Source: Stenotrophomonas sp. 57
Lineage (GTDB): Bacteria; Pseudomonadota; Gammaproteobacteria; Xanthomonadales; Xanthomonadaceae
DNA: 64,000 nucleotides
Assembly: GCF_030291075.1 (NCBI RefSeq)
Contig: NZ_CP127407.1
Span: 1,362,001-1,426,000, forward strand
Direction of reading: 5' to 3'
The translations under genes were made by a program, and so were the position numbers. The stretch's first letter is position 1, and every line of letters begins with the position of its first letter. The notes under the pieces are model-generated. The model searched no databases, had not been told where the DNA came from, and saw only the letters and a program-made list of their open reading frames with translations. This document shows positions 8,109 to 16,971 of the stretch, in pieces.

Positions 8109-10202
8109 ATGAACGTCCGCAACCTGGTCCCGCTGGGCCTGACCATCGCCATCGCTGCCTCACTGGCGGCCTGTGGCAAGAACGAAACCGCCCCGGCGGC
8201 CAGTGCCGACGCCAAGCCGGCCTTCGACCTGTCGCAGATCAAGACCCCGCTGATTTCGCTCAACAGCGCCGACCTCGATCCCGCCATTTCGGCCTGTACC
8301 GACCTCAATGGCTTCGTCAACAGCAAGTGGCTGAAGGCCAACCCGGTGCCGGGCGATCAGACCACCTGGGGCAGCTTCGAAATCCTGCGCGAGCGCTCGC
8401 TGGAAGTGCAGCACGCGCTGGTGCAGCAGGCCGCGGCCAGCCAGGCCAAGACCGGCTCGGTGGAAGCCAAGATCGGTGACATCTGGAAGACCGGCAACGA
8501 CGAAGCCAAGATCGAAGCCGCCGGCCTGGCGCCGCTGCAGCCGCAGCTGGACAAGATCACCGCGCTGAACGATACCGCCGCCATCACCCAGTACCTGCGC
8601 GACAGCCAGGCCGAGGGCAAGGGCGTGCTGTTCTCGCTGTTCGCCAATGCTGATTACAAGGATTCGGCCAACGTCATCGCCTACGTCGGCCAGGGCGGCC
8701 TGGGCCTGCCGGAGAAGGGCTACTACTTCGACGACGCGCAGGCCAAGATCCGCGATGCCTACGTGGCCTACATCGCCCAGGTGCTGACCCTGTCCGGCGT
8801 GGACGCTGCACAGGCCGCCGAGCAGGCCAAGGCTGTGATGGCCTTTGAAACCCGCCTGGCCAAGGCCTCGATGTCGCGCATCGAAATGCGTGACCCGGCC
8901 AAGCGCTACAACCCGCTCAGCGCCGCAGACGCCGACAAGCTGACCCCGAACTTCAGCTGGACTGCGCTGTTCGACACCCTGAAGGTGCCGGCCGCGCAGA
9001 AGTTCTCGCTGGCGCAGCCGGGCTTCTTCGGTGAAATGGACAAGATGCTCGCCGATGTGCCGGCCAGCACTTGGCAGGCGTACCTGCGCTTCCACACCAT
9101 CGACGATGCCTCGCCGTACCTGAGCAGCCAGTTCGAGAAGGCCAACTTCGATTTCTACGGCACCACCCTGCGTGGCCAGAAGGAAATGCAGCCGCGCTGG
9201 AAGCGCGTGCTGGAGTCGGTCAACGGCGGCATGGGTGAAGCCCTGGGCCAGCTGTACGTCGACGCCGTGTTCCCGGCCGAATCCAAGGTGGCCATGCAGC
9301 ACCTGGTGGAAAACCTGTCGCAGGCGCTGAAGGTGCGTCTGGAGCAGCTGCCGTGGATGGGCGAAGAAACCAAGAAGAAGGCACTGGAAAAGTGGGCCAG
9401 CTTCACCCCGAAGATCGGTTACCCGGACAAGTGGCGTGACTGGGCGGGCCTGCAGACCAACGGTGACAGCTACCTGGGCAACATGCAGGCGGCGCGTGCG
9501 TTCAACTACCGCTACATGCTGGACAAGATCGGCAAGCCGGTGGACAAGACCGAGTGGGGCATGACCCCGCAGACCGTCAACGCGTACTACAACGCCACCA
9601 AGAACGAGATCGTGTTCCCTGCGGCGATCCTGCAGGCACCGTTCTTCGACGCCAAGGCCGACCCGGCGCTGAACTACGGCGGCATCGGCGCGGTGATCGG
9701 CCACGAGATGATGCACGGCTACGACGACTCGGGCAGCCAGTTCGCCGCCAACGGCAACTTCGACAACTGGTGGACCGACGCCGACCGCAAGGCCTTCACC
9801 GAGCGTACCGACCAGCTGGTCGCACAGTTCGACGGCTACGAGTCGGTGCCGGGCGTGTTCGTGAAGGGCAAGCTGACCCTGGGCGAGAACATCGGTGACC
9901 TGGGCGGGCTGACTGTGGCCTACGATGCGCTGCAGATGGCGCTGAAGGAAGACCCGAAGGCGAATGTCGAAGTCGATGGCCATACCCAGGACCAGCGCTT
10001 CTTCATGAACTGGGCCACCGTGTGGCGCCGCAATTTCACCGATGGTGAGCTGCGCGTGCGCCTGAACACCGACCCGCACGCCCCGGCCAACTTCCGTGCC
10101 AACGGCGCGCCGTCGAACATGCCGTCCTACGCCGCTGCATTCCAGTGCAAGGCCGGCGACGCGATGGTGCGTGCCGACGACAAGCGCGTGGTGATCTGGT
10201 AA
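8109..10202 (+). CDS. M13 family zinc endopeptidase lipoprotein (PepO/neprilysin type)
   Basis: Zinc metallopeptidase that cleaves peptides, predicted periplasmic and membrane-anchored. ATG 8109 follows GGAGAG. The N-terminus is a lipoprotein signal with lipobox LAAC (Cys at ~22). The product has 697 residues, typical for the family. The zinc motif HEMMH is at ~532-536 and the third-ligand motif ENIGDLGGL starts at ~593. NAYYNATKNEIVFPAAILQ is the family substrate-binding segment, and the C-terminus ends in VW as in other M13 enzymes. It stands alone between gpmA and a repeat. Substrate unknown. Confidence 0.93.
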   Translation: MNVRNLVPLGLTIAIAASLAACGKNETAPAASADAKPAFDLSQIKTPLISLNSADLDPAISACTDLNGFVNSKWLKANPVPGDQTTWGSFEILRERSLEVQHALVQQAAASQAKTGSVEAKIGDIWKTGNDEAKIEAAGLAPLQPQLDKITALNDTAAITQYLRDSQAEGKGVLFSLFANADYKDSANVIAYVGQGGLGLPEKGYYFDDAQAKIRDAYVAYIAQVLTLSGVDAAQAAEQAKAVMAFETRLAKASMSRIEMRDPAKRYNPLSAADADKLTPNFSWTALFDTLKVPAAQKFSLAQPGFFGEMDKMLADVPASTWQAYLRFHTIDDASPYLSSQFEKANFDFYGTTLRGQKEMQPRWKRVLESVNGGMGEALGQLYVDAVFPAESKVAMQHLVENLSQALKVRLEQLPWMGEETKKKALEKWASFTPKIGYPDKWRDWAGLQTNGDSYLGNMQAARAFNYRYMLDKIGKPVDKTEWGMTPQTVNAYYNATKNEIVFPAAILQAPFFDAKADPALNYGGIGAVIGHEMMHGYDDSGSQFAANGNFDNWWTDADRKAFTERTDQLVAQFDGYESVPGVFVKGKLTLGENIGDLGGLTVAYDALQMALKEDPKANVEVDGHTQDQRFFMNWATVWRRNFTDGELRVRLNTDPHAPANFRANGAPSNMPSYAAAFQCKAGDAMVRADDKRVVIW

Positions 10203-10224
10203 TCGATCGCACGTGATGCGTGAT

Positions 10225-10256
10225 GCAGAAGGCCCGGCGAACGCCGGGTCTTCTGC
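10225..10256 (+). terminator. Hairpin after the M13 peptidase, possible terminator
   Basis: GCAGAAGGCCCGGC pairs with GCCGGGTCTTCTGC around a short loop. There is no clear T-run after it, so termination may be weak or Rho-aided. Confidence 0.6.
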
Positions 10257-10280
10257 TTGCCGGCACGATGGCGCCAGGTC

Positions 10281-10370
10281 GGTAGAGTCGACTGTTAGTC
10301 GACTATCGCGCGTAGCGCGGGATTTTGAGAGATGACGGAAGAGCAGTCGACTAACAGTCGACTCTACCGG
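10281..10370 (+). repeat. Composite SMAG element (about 90 bp)
   Basis: GTAGAGTCGACTGTTAGTCG opens the element and its inverse closes it, around an inner ATCGCGCGTAGCGCGG and CGGAAGAGCAG. The same arrangement occurs at 24044-24133, and in reverse orientation at 6132 and 6304. The rest of the 254 bp gap holds a short imperfect direct repeat (CAAGTCGGTCGGC) near 10371-10420 and no gene. Confidence 0.85.
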
Positions 10371-10456
10371 CAAGTCGGTCGGCGCCTCAGCCGCCGTGTC
10401 CGCCAGCAAGTCGGTCGGCACATCAGCCGACGCGTCACCTCACGTCCAGGAAAAAC

Positions 10457-11074
10457 TCACGCCAGTGCCGGTTCCCGCGCCAGCATGCTATGAAAGCGCT
10501 GCAGCACGTATGGGTCGATCAGTCCACCCGACTGATCTTCGATGATGCGCATCGCAGTATCGTGTTCCATTGCGGCGCGGTAGGGACGTACGCTGGTCAT
10601 CGCGTCATAGGCATCGACGACGGTCAAGATGCGCGAACCCAACGGAATCGCGTCACCACGCAGCCCATCGGGATAGCCACTGCCATCGTACGCTTCATGA
10701 TGGGCGCGGATCAGCTGCGCGACCGGTACGGCATCGCTGCGACCGGTGGCGAGGAAGATGTGCTCACCGCGCACCGGATGCTCTCGCATGATCGTGCGCT
10801 CTTCATCGGTGTGCCGGCGCGGCGTCAGCAGCACCTCGTCGGGAATGCCGATCTTGCCGATGTCGTGGAAACGCGCGGCCAGGCCGATCTGCGAACAGGC
10901 ATCGTCGTCGAGATCGCAATAGGTGGCCAGACGCTGCGCGAGCAGGCCGACGCGGTCACAGTGGTGGCGGGTGTAGGCATCGCGCATCTGCAGCGACATC
11001 GAAAGGGCATCGATCAGGCAGGCCTGCGCGTGCAGCAGGTCGGGGGCGGGTACGGCGTCAGGAAACATGGTCAT
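10457..11074 (-). CDS. HD-GYP domain protein, probable cyclic di-GMP phosphodiesterase
   Basis: Likely hydrolyses cyclic di-GMP to GMP in the cytoplasm. The 205-residue protein is almost only the HD-GYP domain: HHCDRVGLLAQ at ~37-47, FHDIGKIGIP with the HD pair at 70-71, HHEAYDGSGYPDGLRG with GYP at 133-135, and PLGSRI. No receiver or sensor domain is attached, so it must be controlled by a partner or by level. Start is ATG 11074, with a second ATG two codons later. It is immediately downstream of mfd on the same strand (43 bp), so co-transcription is possible. Metal-binding residues appear intact. Confidence 0.87.
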   Translation of the reverse strand: MTMFPDAVPAPDLLHAQACLIDALSMSLQMRDAYTRHHCDRVGLLAQRLATYCDLDDDACSQIGLAARFHDIGKIGIPDEVLLTPRRHTDEERTIMREHPVRGEHIFLATGRSDAVPVAQLIRAHHEAYDGSGYPDGLRGDAIPLGSRILTVVDAYDAMTSVRPYRAAMEHDTAMRIIEDQSGGLIDPYVLQRFHSMLAREPALA

Positions 11075-11117
11075 CGGCCCGCACCGGGTGGGGCCGGTGC
11101 GGGGTATTCGGGGGCGA

Positions 11118-14100
11118 TCAACCCGGGGCGAGGGTGGTCAGAAGGGCGCGGGCCGCGTTGAAGCGGTCTTCCGGCAACGGCAGCGGATGCTTGATGCGCA
11201 GCTTGTCGGGCCCTTCCATGGCGTAGAGATTGGGTTGCTTCTGGATCAGCTGGATCACCGCCATCGGGTCGATGTTCGGCTTGGACTCGAACACGATGCG
11301 GCCACCGTTCTCGCCCAGGTCCAGCTTGCGGATGCCCAGCGTGTTGGCCTTTAGCTTCAGCTCGGCGATGGCGAACAGGTGCTTGGCGGCATCCGGCAGG
11401 AGGCCGAAGCGGTCGATCATCTCCACCTGCAGCTCGCGCAGCGCATCGCTGTCGCGCGCGCTGGAAATGCGCTTGTACAGGGTCAGGCGGGTGTGCACGT
11501 CCGGCAGGTAGTCTTCCGGGATCAGTGCCGGCACATGCAGTTCCACCTCGGCACCGCGCACCTCCTCGCCGGCATCCAGGTCGGGCAGCTTGCCCTGCTT
11601 GATGCTGCGCACCGCGCGTTCCAGCAGCTCGGTATACAGGCTGAAGCCGACCTCGGCCATCTGCCCGCTCTGGTCCTCGCCGAGCAGTTCACCGGCACCG
11701 CGGATCTCCAGATCGTGGGTGGCGAGGGTGAAGCCAGCGCCCAGTTCGTCCATCGAGGCGATTGCTTCCAGGCGCTTCTCGGCGTCGGGGGTGATCGCGC
11801 GGCGGTCAGGGGTGATCAGGTACGCGTAGGCACGGTGGTGCGAACGGCCCACGCGGCCACGCAGCTGGTGCAGCTGGGCCAGGCCGAAGCGGTCAGCGCG
11901 GTTGATGATGATGGTGTTGGCGTTGGGGATGTCGATGCCCGACTCGATGATCGTGGTCGACAGCAGCACGTTGAAGCGCTGCTTCTGGAAGTCCAGCATC
12001 ACCTTTTCCAGCTCGCGCTCCGGCATCTGCCCGTGGGCGATGCCGATGCGTGCTTCCGGCACCAGCTCGAACAGATCGCGCTGCATACGGCCGATGCTCT
12101 CCACGTCGTTGTGCAGGAAGTACAGCTGGCCACCGCGCGCCAGCTCGCGCTGGAAGGCTTCGCGCAGCAGTGCGTTGTCCCACTGGGTGATGAAGGTCTG
12201 CACCGCCAGCCGGTTCGGCGGCGGCGTGGCAATGATCGACAGGTCGCGCAGGCCGGCCATGGCCATGTTGAGCGTGCGCGGGATCGGCGTGGCAGTCAGC
12301 GTCAGCAGGTGCACGTTGGCGCGCAGCGCCTTCAGTGCTTCCTTCTGGCGCACGCCGAAACGCTGTTCCTCGTCGACGATGACCATGCCCAGGTCCTTGA
12401 ACTTCACGTCCGGCTGCAGCAGGCGGTGGGTACCGACGATGACGTCGATGGTGCCGGCGGCAACCTTCTCCAGTTCGGCCTTGATTTCCTTGGTGGTCTT
12501 GAAGCGCGACAGCACCTCGACCTTCAGCGGGTAATCGGCGAAGCGGTCGCGGAAGTTGCGGTAATGCTGTTCGGCCAGCAACGTGGTCGGCACCAGCACG
12601 GCCACCTGTTTGCCGGCACTGGCCGCAGCAAAGGCGGCGCGCACGGCCACTTCGGTCTTGCCGAAGCCGACGTCGCCGCAGACCACGCGGTCCATCGGCT
12701 GGCTGCTGGCCAGGTCGCGCAGGGTGGCGTCGATCGCGGCCAGCTGGTCGGGCGTTTCCTCGAACGGGAATCCGGCAGCGAACGGTTCGTACATCGCGCG
12801 GTCCACCTGCAGCGCCAGGCCGGCACGCGCCTGGCGACGGGCCTGGATCTCCAGCAGCTCGGCAGCGACGTCGCGTACCTTCTCGGCGGCCTTGCGCTTG
12901 GCCTTGCTCCACTGCTCGCCACCCAGCGAATGCAGCGGCGCGGTTTCCGCCGAGGCGCCCGAGTAGCGGCTGATCAGGTGCAGCTGGGCGACAGGCACGT
13001 ACAGCCGGTCACCCTTGGCATATTCGATTTCGAGGAATTCGCCGGGCATGCCGCCGACGTCCATCGCGATCAGGCCCCGGTAGCGGCCGACGCCATGGTC
13101 CTCATGCACGATCGGTGCGCCCTCGGTCAGTTCGCCGAGGTCGCGGATGATCGCTTCCGGCTCACGGCCGGCACGGCGGGTGCGACGGGTGCTGCCGGCG
13201 CGCTCCGGGAACAGCTGGCGTTCGGTCAGCACCGCAATGCGCGGATCGTCCAGCGCGAAGCCATCCTCCAGCGGCGCCACCGCGATCGCAAAGCGCGCAT
13301 CGTCGGCGAGGAACGCGGGCAGGTCGGCCACCACCGGCGGTTTCAGCTCGGCGGCCTGCAGCACTTCCAGCAGGGCTTCGCGGCGGCCGGGCGAATCGGC
13401 GGCGATCAGCACGCGGCCCGGGTAGTGGCCGAGGAAGGATTTCAGTGCATCGCCGGCCGGTGCGTCGCGCGCGGCCACCGGCAACGGCGGCAACGGCTGG
13501 TCGCCCAGCGGGTGGGCGTCGGCGATGCGTGCGTGGTCAGCAGCCCACACCTCGATGCGTGGGGCGTCGTTCAGGCGCTCGCGCAGCAGCTCCGGCGACA
13601 GGTACAGCGCCGACGGCGGCAGCAGCGGCCGTTCGACGTCGTGGCGGCGCTGTTCGTAGCGCTCGCCGGTCTGTGCCCAGAACGCCTCGGCGGCTTCGCC
13701 GGCGCCGGCGCAGACCACCGGCAGGCTGCCGTCGGGCAGGTAGTCGAACAGGGTTGCGGTGCGTTCGAAGAACAGCGGCAGGTAGTACTCGACGCCGGCC
13801 GGGGCCAGCCCGGACTTCAGGTCCTGGTACAGCGCGCTGCGCCGGGTATCGACATCGAAGCGCTCGCGCAGCGTGGCCAGCACGCGGGCGATGCTGGCCT
13901 CGTCCATCGGCACTTCGCGGCCGGGCAGCATGTGCACCGCCTCGACCTTGTCCAGCGAACGCTGGCTTTCCGGGTCGAACGCACGGATCGAATCGATGTC
14001 CTCGTCCAGCAGTTCCACCCGCAGTGGCTCGTCGGCGCCCATCGGGAACACATCGAGCAGGCCGCCGCGCACGGCGAAATCACCGGGGTCCATCACCTGC

Positions 14101-14582
14101 GGCACGTTGCGGTAACCGGCGCTTTCCAGGCGGCGCTTCTCCGCTTCCAGATCCAGGCGCTGGCCGACCTTCAGGTCGAAGCTGCCACCGATCACGTAGC
14201 TGCGCGGGGCCAGCTGCTGCAGCAGGGTCTGCACCGGCACGATCACCAGACCGCGCTTCAGCGTGGGCAGGCGGTGCAGGGCGGACAAACGCTGCGAGAT
14301 GATGTCCGGATGCGGGCTGAAGCGGTCGTAGGGCAGGGTTTCCCAGTCCGGGAAGGCGACCACCGGCAGGGCCGGGTCGCCGCCGAGCAGGGTGTGCAGG
14401 TCGGCTTCGAGCTGGTTGGCGCCGTGGTTGTCACGCGCGATCACCAGCAGCGGAGCGTCGTGCGCACGCGCGGCCTGGGCCAGGTACCAGGCCAGGGCGG
14501 TCGGCGAGGCGGGGGCGCGCCACCAGGCGCGGAGCTGGCCGGCACGCGGCAGCGGCGGGGCGGGGTATGAGGTACGCGACAT
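11118..14582 (-). CDS. mfd: Transcription-repair coupling factor Mfd
   Basis: Removes RNA polymerase stalled at DNA damage and recruits UvrA. It has 1154 residues (E. coli has 1148). The UvrB-like N-terminal part begins with the degenerate start of domain 1. The RNA polymerase-interacting domain covers ~470-560 (VHEDHGVGRYRGL). Motor motifs include GDVGFGKTEVAVRAAF (Walker A), VDEEQRFGV (DEEQ box), LTATPIPRTLNMAM and HQLRGRVGRS (motif VI). The C-terminal TRCF domain ends the protein. ATG 14582 is the only sensible start. All key motifs are intact. Confidence 0.97.
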   Translation of the reverse strand: MSRTSYPAPPLPRAGQLRAWWRAPASPTALAWYLAQAARAHDAPLLVIARDNHGANQLEADLHTLLGGDPALPVVAFPDWETLPYDRFSPHPDIISQRLSALHRLPTLKRGLVIVPVQTLLQQLAPRSYVIGGSFDLKVGQRLDLEAEKRRLESAGYRNVPQVMDPGDFAVRGGLLDVFPMGADEPLRVELLDEDIDSIRAFDPESQRSLDKVEAVHMLPGREVPMDEASIARVLATLRERFDVDTRRSALYQDLKSGLAPAGVEYYLPLFFERTATLFDYLPDGSLPVVCAGAGEAAEAFWAQTGERYEQRRHDVERPLLPPSALYLSPELLRERLNDAPRIEVWAADHARIADAHPLGDQPLPPLPVAARDAPAGDALKSFLGHYPGRVLIAADSPGRREALLEVLQAAELKPPVVADLPAFLADDARFAIAVAPLEDGFALDDPRIAVLTERQLFPERAGSTRRTRRAGREPEAIIRDLGELTEGAPIVHEDHGVGRYRGLIAMDVGGMPGEFLEIEYAKGDRLYVPVAQLHLISRYSGASAETAPLHSLGGEQWSKAKRKAAEKVRDVAAELLEIQARRQARAGLALQVDRAMYEPFAAGFPFEETPDQLAAIDATLRDLASSQPMDRVVCGDVGFGKTEVAVRAAFAAASAGKQVAVLVPTTLLAEQHYRNFRDRFADYPLKVEVLSRFKTTKEIKAELEKVAAGTIDVIVGTHRLLQPDVKFKDLGMVIVDEEQRFGVRQKEALKALRANVHLLTLTATPIPRTLNMAMAGLRDLSIIATPPPNRLAVQTFITQWDNALLREAFQRELARGGQLYFLHNDVESIGRMQRDLFELVPEARIGIAHGQMPERELEKVMLDFQKQRFNVLLSTTIIESGIDIPNANTIIINRADRFGLAQLHQLRGRVGRSHHRAYAYLITPDRRAITPDAEKRLEAIASMDELGAGFTLATHDLEIRGAGELLGEDQSGQMAEVGFSLYTELLERAVRSIKQGKLPDLDAGEEVRGAEVELHVPALIPEDYLPDVHTRLTLYKRISSARDSDALRELQVEMIDRFGLLPDAAKHLFAIAELKLKANTLGIRKLDLGENGGRIVFESKPNIDPMAVIQLIQKQPNLYAMEGPDKLRIKHPLPLPEDRFNAARALLTTLAPG

Positions 14583-14640
14583 GGACCCTGGATTTTAGCA
14601 GAAGCCCCCGCCGGGCCCATGATCGTGACGTGAGCGGGGT

Positions 14641-14707
14641 GGCGCGGGGCCATGCCCGGCGAGCGCAGCGGTTGAATCAACGTGGCCGGCCAGGGGCCGG
14701 CGCTACC
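14641..14707. repeat. SMAG/REP-like palindromes
   Basis: GCGGGGCCATGCCCGGC is followed by a minus-strand GTAGCGCCGGCCCCTGGCCGG palindrome that ends at the stop of the GNAT gene. It lies between mfd and the GNAT gene. Confidence 0.75.
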
Positions 14708-14708
14708 G

Positions 14709-15254
14709 TCAGTTGTCCAGCTCCAGCACCATCCGCACCAGGCCTTCGGCACCGGTCGGGTGCGGCACCGGCTTGAAGCCCAGCGAGGCGGCCAGCTGCT
14801 TCATCGGCTCGTTCTCGGCGGCAACGTCGCCGTACAGGCGGTCCAGGTACTTGCCGCGGCCCCACTTCACCAGCTTGCGCATCAGCTGCCGGCCCAGGCC
14901 TTGGCCAATGAGGAAGCGGCTGATCAGGATCGCGTACTCGGCTTCACGGGTACCGGGGATGATCGAGGCCCGGGCGACCGCGCCGACCACCGCTTCGCCA
15001 GCCGGCAGGGATTCGGCAGCGACCAGAGTGATCTCGGTCTTGGGATTGGGGTGGGTCAGGCGCTGGGTGGTTTCCGGCGACAGCTCGGTCACCGCCTGCA
15101 GGAAACGATCACGGATTTCTTCCGGCCCGAACAGGCTGAACGCCGCTTGCAGCGGTGCGCCATCTTCCGGGCGGATGGGGCGGATCAGCAGCTCGTGGCC
15201 GCTGGGAGCCTTGAAGATCTCATGCCAGGGCGGCATGCGGTTGCGAGTGGCCAT
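14709..15254 (-). CDS. GNAT family acetyltransferase, similar to the Pat/Pka catalytic domain
   Basis: Transfers acetyl from acetyl-CoA to an amine. The 181-residue protein is one GNAT domain. The first part (LLIRPIRPEDGAPLQAAF, FGPEEIRDRF) resembles the C-terminal acetyltransferase domain of the large bacterial protein acetyltransferase Pat. The acetyl-CoA loop is QGLGRQLM at ~117-124. The ATP-grasp-like part of full Pat is absent, so this is a stand-alone domain. Lysine acetylation of proteins is a guess from that similarity. It lies between mfd and rlmJ, all on the minus strand. Confidence 0.82.
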   Translation of the reverse strand: MATRNRMPPWHEIFKAPSGHELLIRPIRPEDGAPLQAAFSLFGPEEIRDRFLQAVTELSPETTQRLTHPNPKTEITLVAAESLPAGEAVVGAVARASIIPGTREAEYAILISRFLIGQGLGRQLMRKLVKWGRGKYLDRLYGDVAAENEPMKQLAASLGFKPVPHPTGAEGLVRMVLELDN

Positions 15255-15349
15255 ACCGGGTGATTCCTTGGTGGTCCATCGATTGTGGCATCACCGGGGC
15301 TGCATTCCGTGAACGGAAGGCTCACGGCGGTACAGCCTCGTGAAGGCCG

Positions 15350-16207
15350 TTATTCGGGGGCTTTGAGCCAATCCAGGCGGGTGCTGGCACCGGGCTCGCC
15401 CAGGTGCTGGCGCAGCGCCGGCAGGGCCGGGCCGACCACCCGGTCGAACTGCCAGGGCGGGTTGAGCAGCAGCATGCCACTGCCGTTGAGGCGCAGCGGC
15501 GAGTCGTCCGGGCGCACCAGGAACTCGATCGTCATCGCCGATTTCACCGGCAGGGCAGTGGCCTTGCGCAGGAAATGCAGGATGGTGCGGCGCTGCTTGA
15601 TCGGGAACCAGACCGCACAGGTGGCCTGCGGCCAGCGTGCCAGGGTCTCGGCCAGGGCGGCCAGCACCGCCTGGTACTCGGCATCCTGGGCTTCGTAGGG
15701 CGGGTCGATCAGCACCAGGCCGCGGCCGATCTTGCTGCCGTTGAACTTCGGCGGCAGCAGCGAACGCAGCAGGGCATAGCCATCGCCCGCCCGAACGTCG
15801 ACGCGGCTGTCATGGGCGAACAGGGCCTTCAGCGTGGCCGTTTCGGCTTCCTGCAGCTCGCAGACCGCCATGCGGTCCTGGGGGCGCATGGCCTGCGCGC
15901 TCAGCAGCGGCGAGCCCGGATAATTGGTCAGCGCGCCCACCGGGTTGTCGGCCTGTACCGCCTTCAGATAGCGCTCGACCACCTCCGGCAGCTTGGGTTG
16001 GGCCATCAGCCGCATGATCCCGGATTCGGCCTCCAGGGTCTTGCGACTCTCTTCGCTGGCCAGCAGGTAGCGGCCGGCACCGCCGTGGGTGTCGAGCACG
16101 AAGAACGGGCTGTCCTTGCGCTTGAAGCTGTCGATCAGGGCCAGCTGCACGATGTGTTTGAGCACGTCGGCGTGGTTGCCGGCATGGAAGGCGTGGCGAT
16201 AGTTCAT
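15350..16207 (-). CDS. rlmJ: 23S rRNA (adenine(2030)-N6)-methyltransferase
   Basis: Methylates A2030 of 23S rRNA. The 285-residue product begins MNYRHAFHAGNHADVLKH, the family signature. It contains the SAM-binding region VLDTHGGAGRY and the catalytic VLIDPPYE (DPPY motif of N6-adenine methyltransferases). Length and ends match E. coli RlmJ (280). It is divergent from creB with only 47 bp between starts. Confidence 0.95.
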   Translation of the reverse strand: MNYRHAFHAGNHADVLKHIVQLALIDSFKRKDSPFFVLDTHGGAGRYLLASEESRKTLEAESGIMRLMAQPKLPEVVERYLKAVQADNPVGALTNYPGSPLLSAQAMRPQDRMAVCELQEAETATLKALFAHDSRVDVRAGDGYALLRSLLPPKFNGSKIGRGLVLIDPPYEAQDAEYQAVLAALAETLARWPQATCAVWFPIKQRRTILHFLRKATALPVKSAMTIEFLVRPDDSPLRLNGSGMLLLNPPWQFDRVVGPALPALRQHLGEPGASTRLDWLKAPE

Positions 16208-16254
16208 GGGCGGCAGTGTACGGGGCGGCGGCCGCAGCGGCTATGCTGCGCGCC

Positions 16255-16968
16255 ATGACAGCTCCTGTTGCCCATGTCCTGGTGGTCGAGGACGAAGCCG
16301 CCATCGCCGAAACCGTGCTCTATGCGCTGCGCAGCGAGGGCTATGCCGCCAGCCACTGCCTGCTGGGCGGCGAGGCCCTGCAACGGCTGCAGGCCGGCGA
16401 TATCGACGTGGTGGTGCTGGACGTGGGCCTGCCCGACCTGGGCGGCTTCGAGGTCTGCAGGCGACTGCGCGCGCAGCCCGGGCCGGCGGCGCAGCTGCCG
16501 GTGATTTTCCTGACCGCCCGCAACGACGAAGTGGATCGCGTGCTCGGCCTGGAGCTGGGCGCCGACGACTACATGACCAAGCCGTTCTCGCCGCGCGAAC
16601 TGGTGGCGCGGGTGCGTGCGCGCCTGCGCCGTGCGTCACCGGTGGTGACAGTACCCGGCGCTGACACCGGCTGGCAGGAACACGGTGCGTTCGCCATCGA
16701 CCGTGAGGGGCGGCGCATCCGCTTCCGCGGCCAGACGCTGGATCTCACCCGCTACGAGTACGCGCTGCTGGAAGCGCTGCTGCAGCGCCCGGGCGCCATC
16801 CTCAGCCGTGCCCAGCTGATGGACCGTGGCTGGGACAGCAGCGCCGACAGCGCCGACCGCACCGTTGATACGCATGTAAAGACGCTGCGCGCCAAGCTGC
16901 GCGCGGCCGGTGCCAGCGATGACCCGATCCGCACCCACCGTGGCCTTGGCTACGCGCTGGAGACCTAG
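16255..16968 (+). CDS. creB: Two-component response regulator CreB
   Basis: OmpR/PhoB-type regulator paired with CreC. The receiver domain covers ~1-120 with acidic pocket EDEAA, phospho-acceptor Asp in VVVLDVGLPDLGG, and the KPF lysine. The winged-helix DNA-binding domain covers ~135-237 (VDTHVKTLRAKL). I chose ATG 16255 (237 residues, E. coli CreB 229); an in-frame ATG at 16216 would add a low-complexity Ala stretch. It is followed 3 bp later by creC. Naming rests on the creBCD order and on the unmistakable creD. Confidence 0.9.
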   Translation: MTAPVAHVLVVEDEAAIAETVLYALRSEGYAASHCLLGGEALQRLQAGDIDVVVLDVGLPDLGGFEVCRRLRAQPGPAAQLPVIFLTARNDEVDRVLGLELGADDYMTKPFSPRELVARVRARLRRASPVVTVPGADTGWQEHGAFAIDREGRRIRFRGQTLDLTRYEYALLEALLQRPGAILSRAQLMDRGWDSSADSADRTVDTHVKTLRAKLRAAGASDDPIRTHRGLGYALET

Positions 16969-16971
16969 CCG

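Noticed and set aside
8160..10421. A 753-codon open frame on the minus strand opposite the M13 peptidase
   Set aside because: Antisense shadow. The real gene has a lipoprotein signal, HExxH and a full-length family match.
11379..14570. A 1063-codon open frame on the plus strand opposite mfd
   Set aside because: It is an exact antisense shadow of mfd in high-GC DNA, with His/Gln/Arg-rich low-complexity translation and no recognisable domain.
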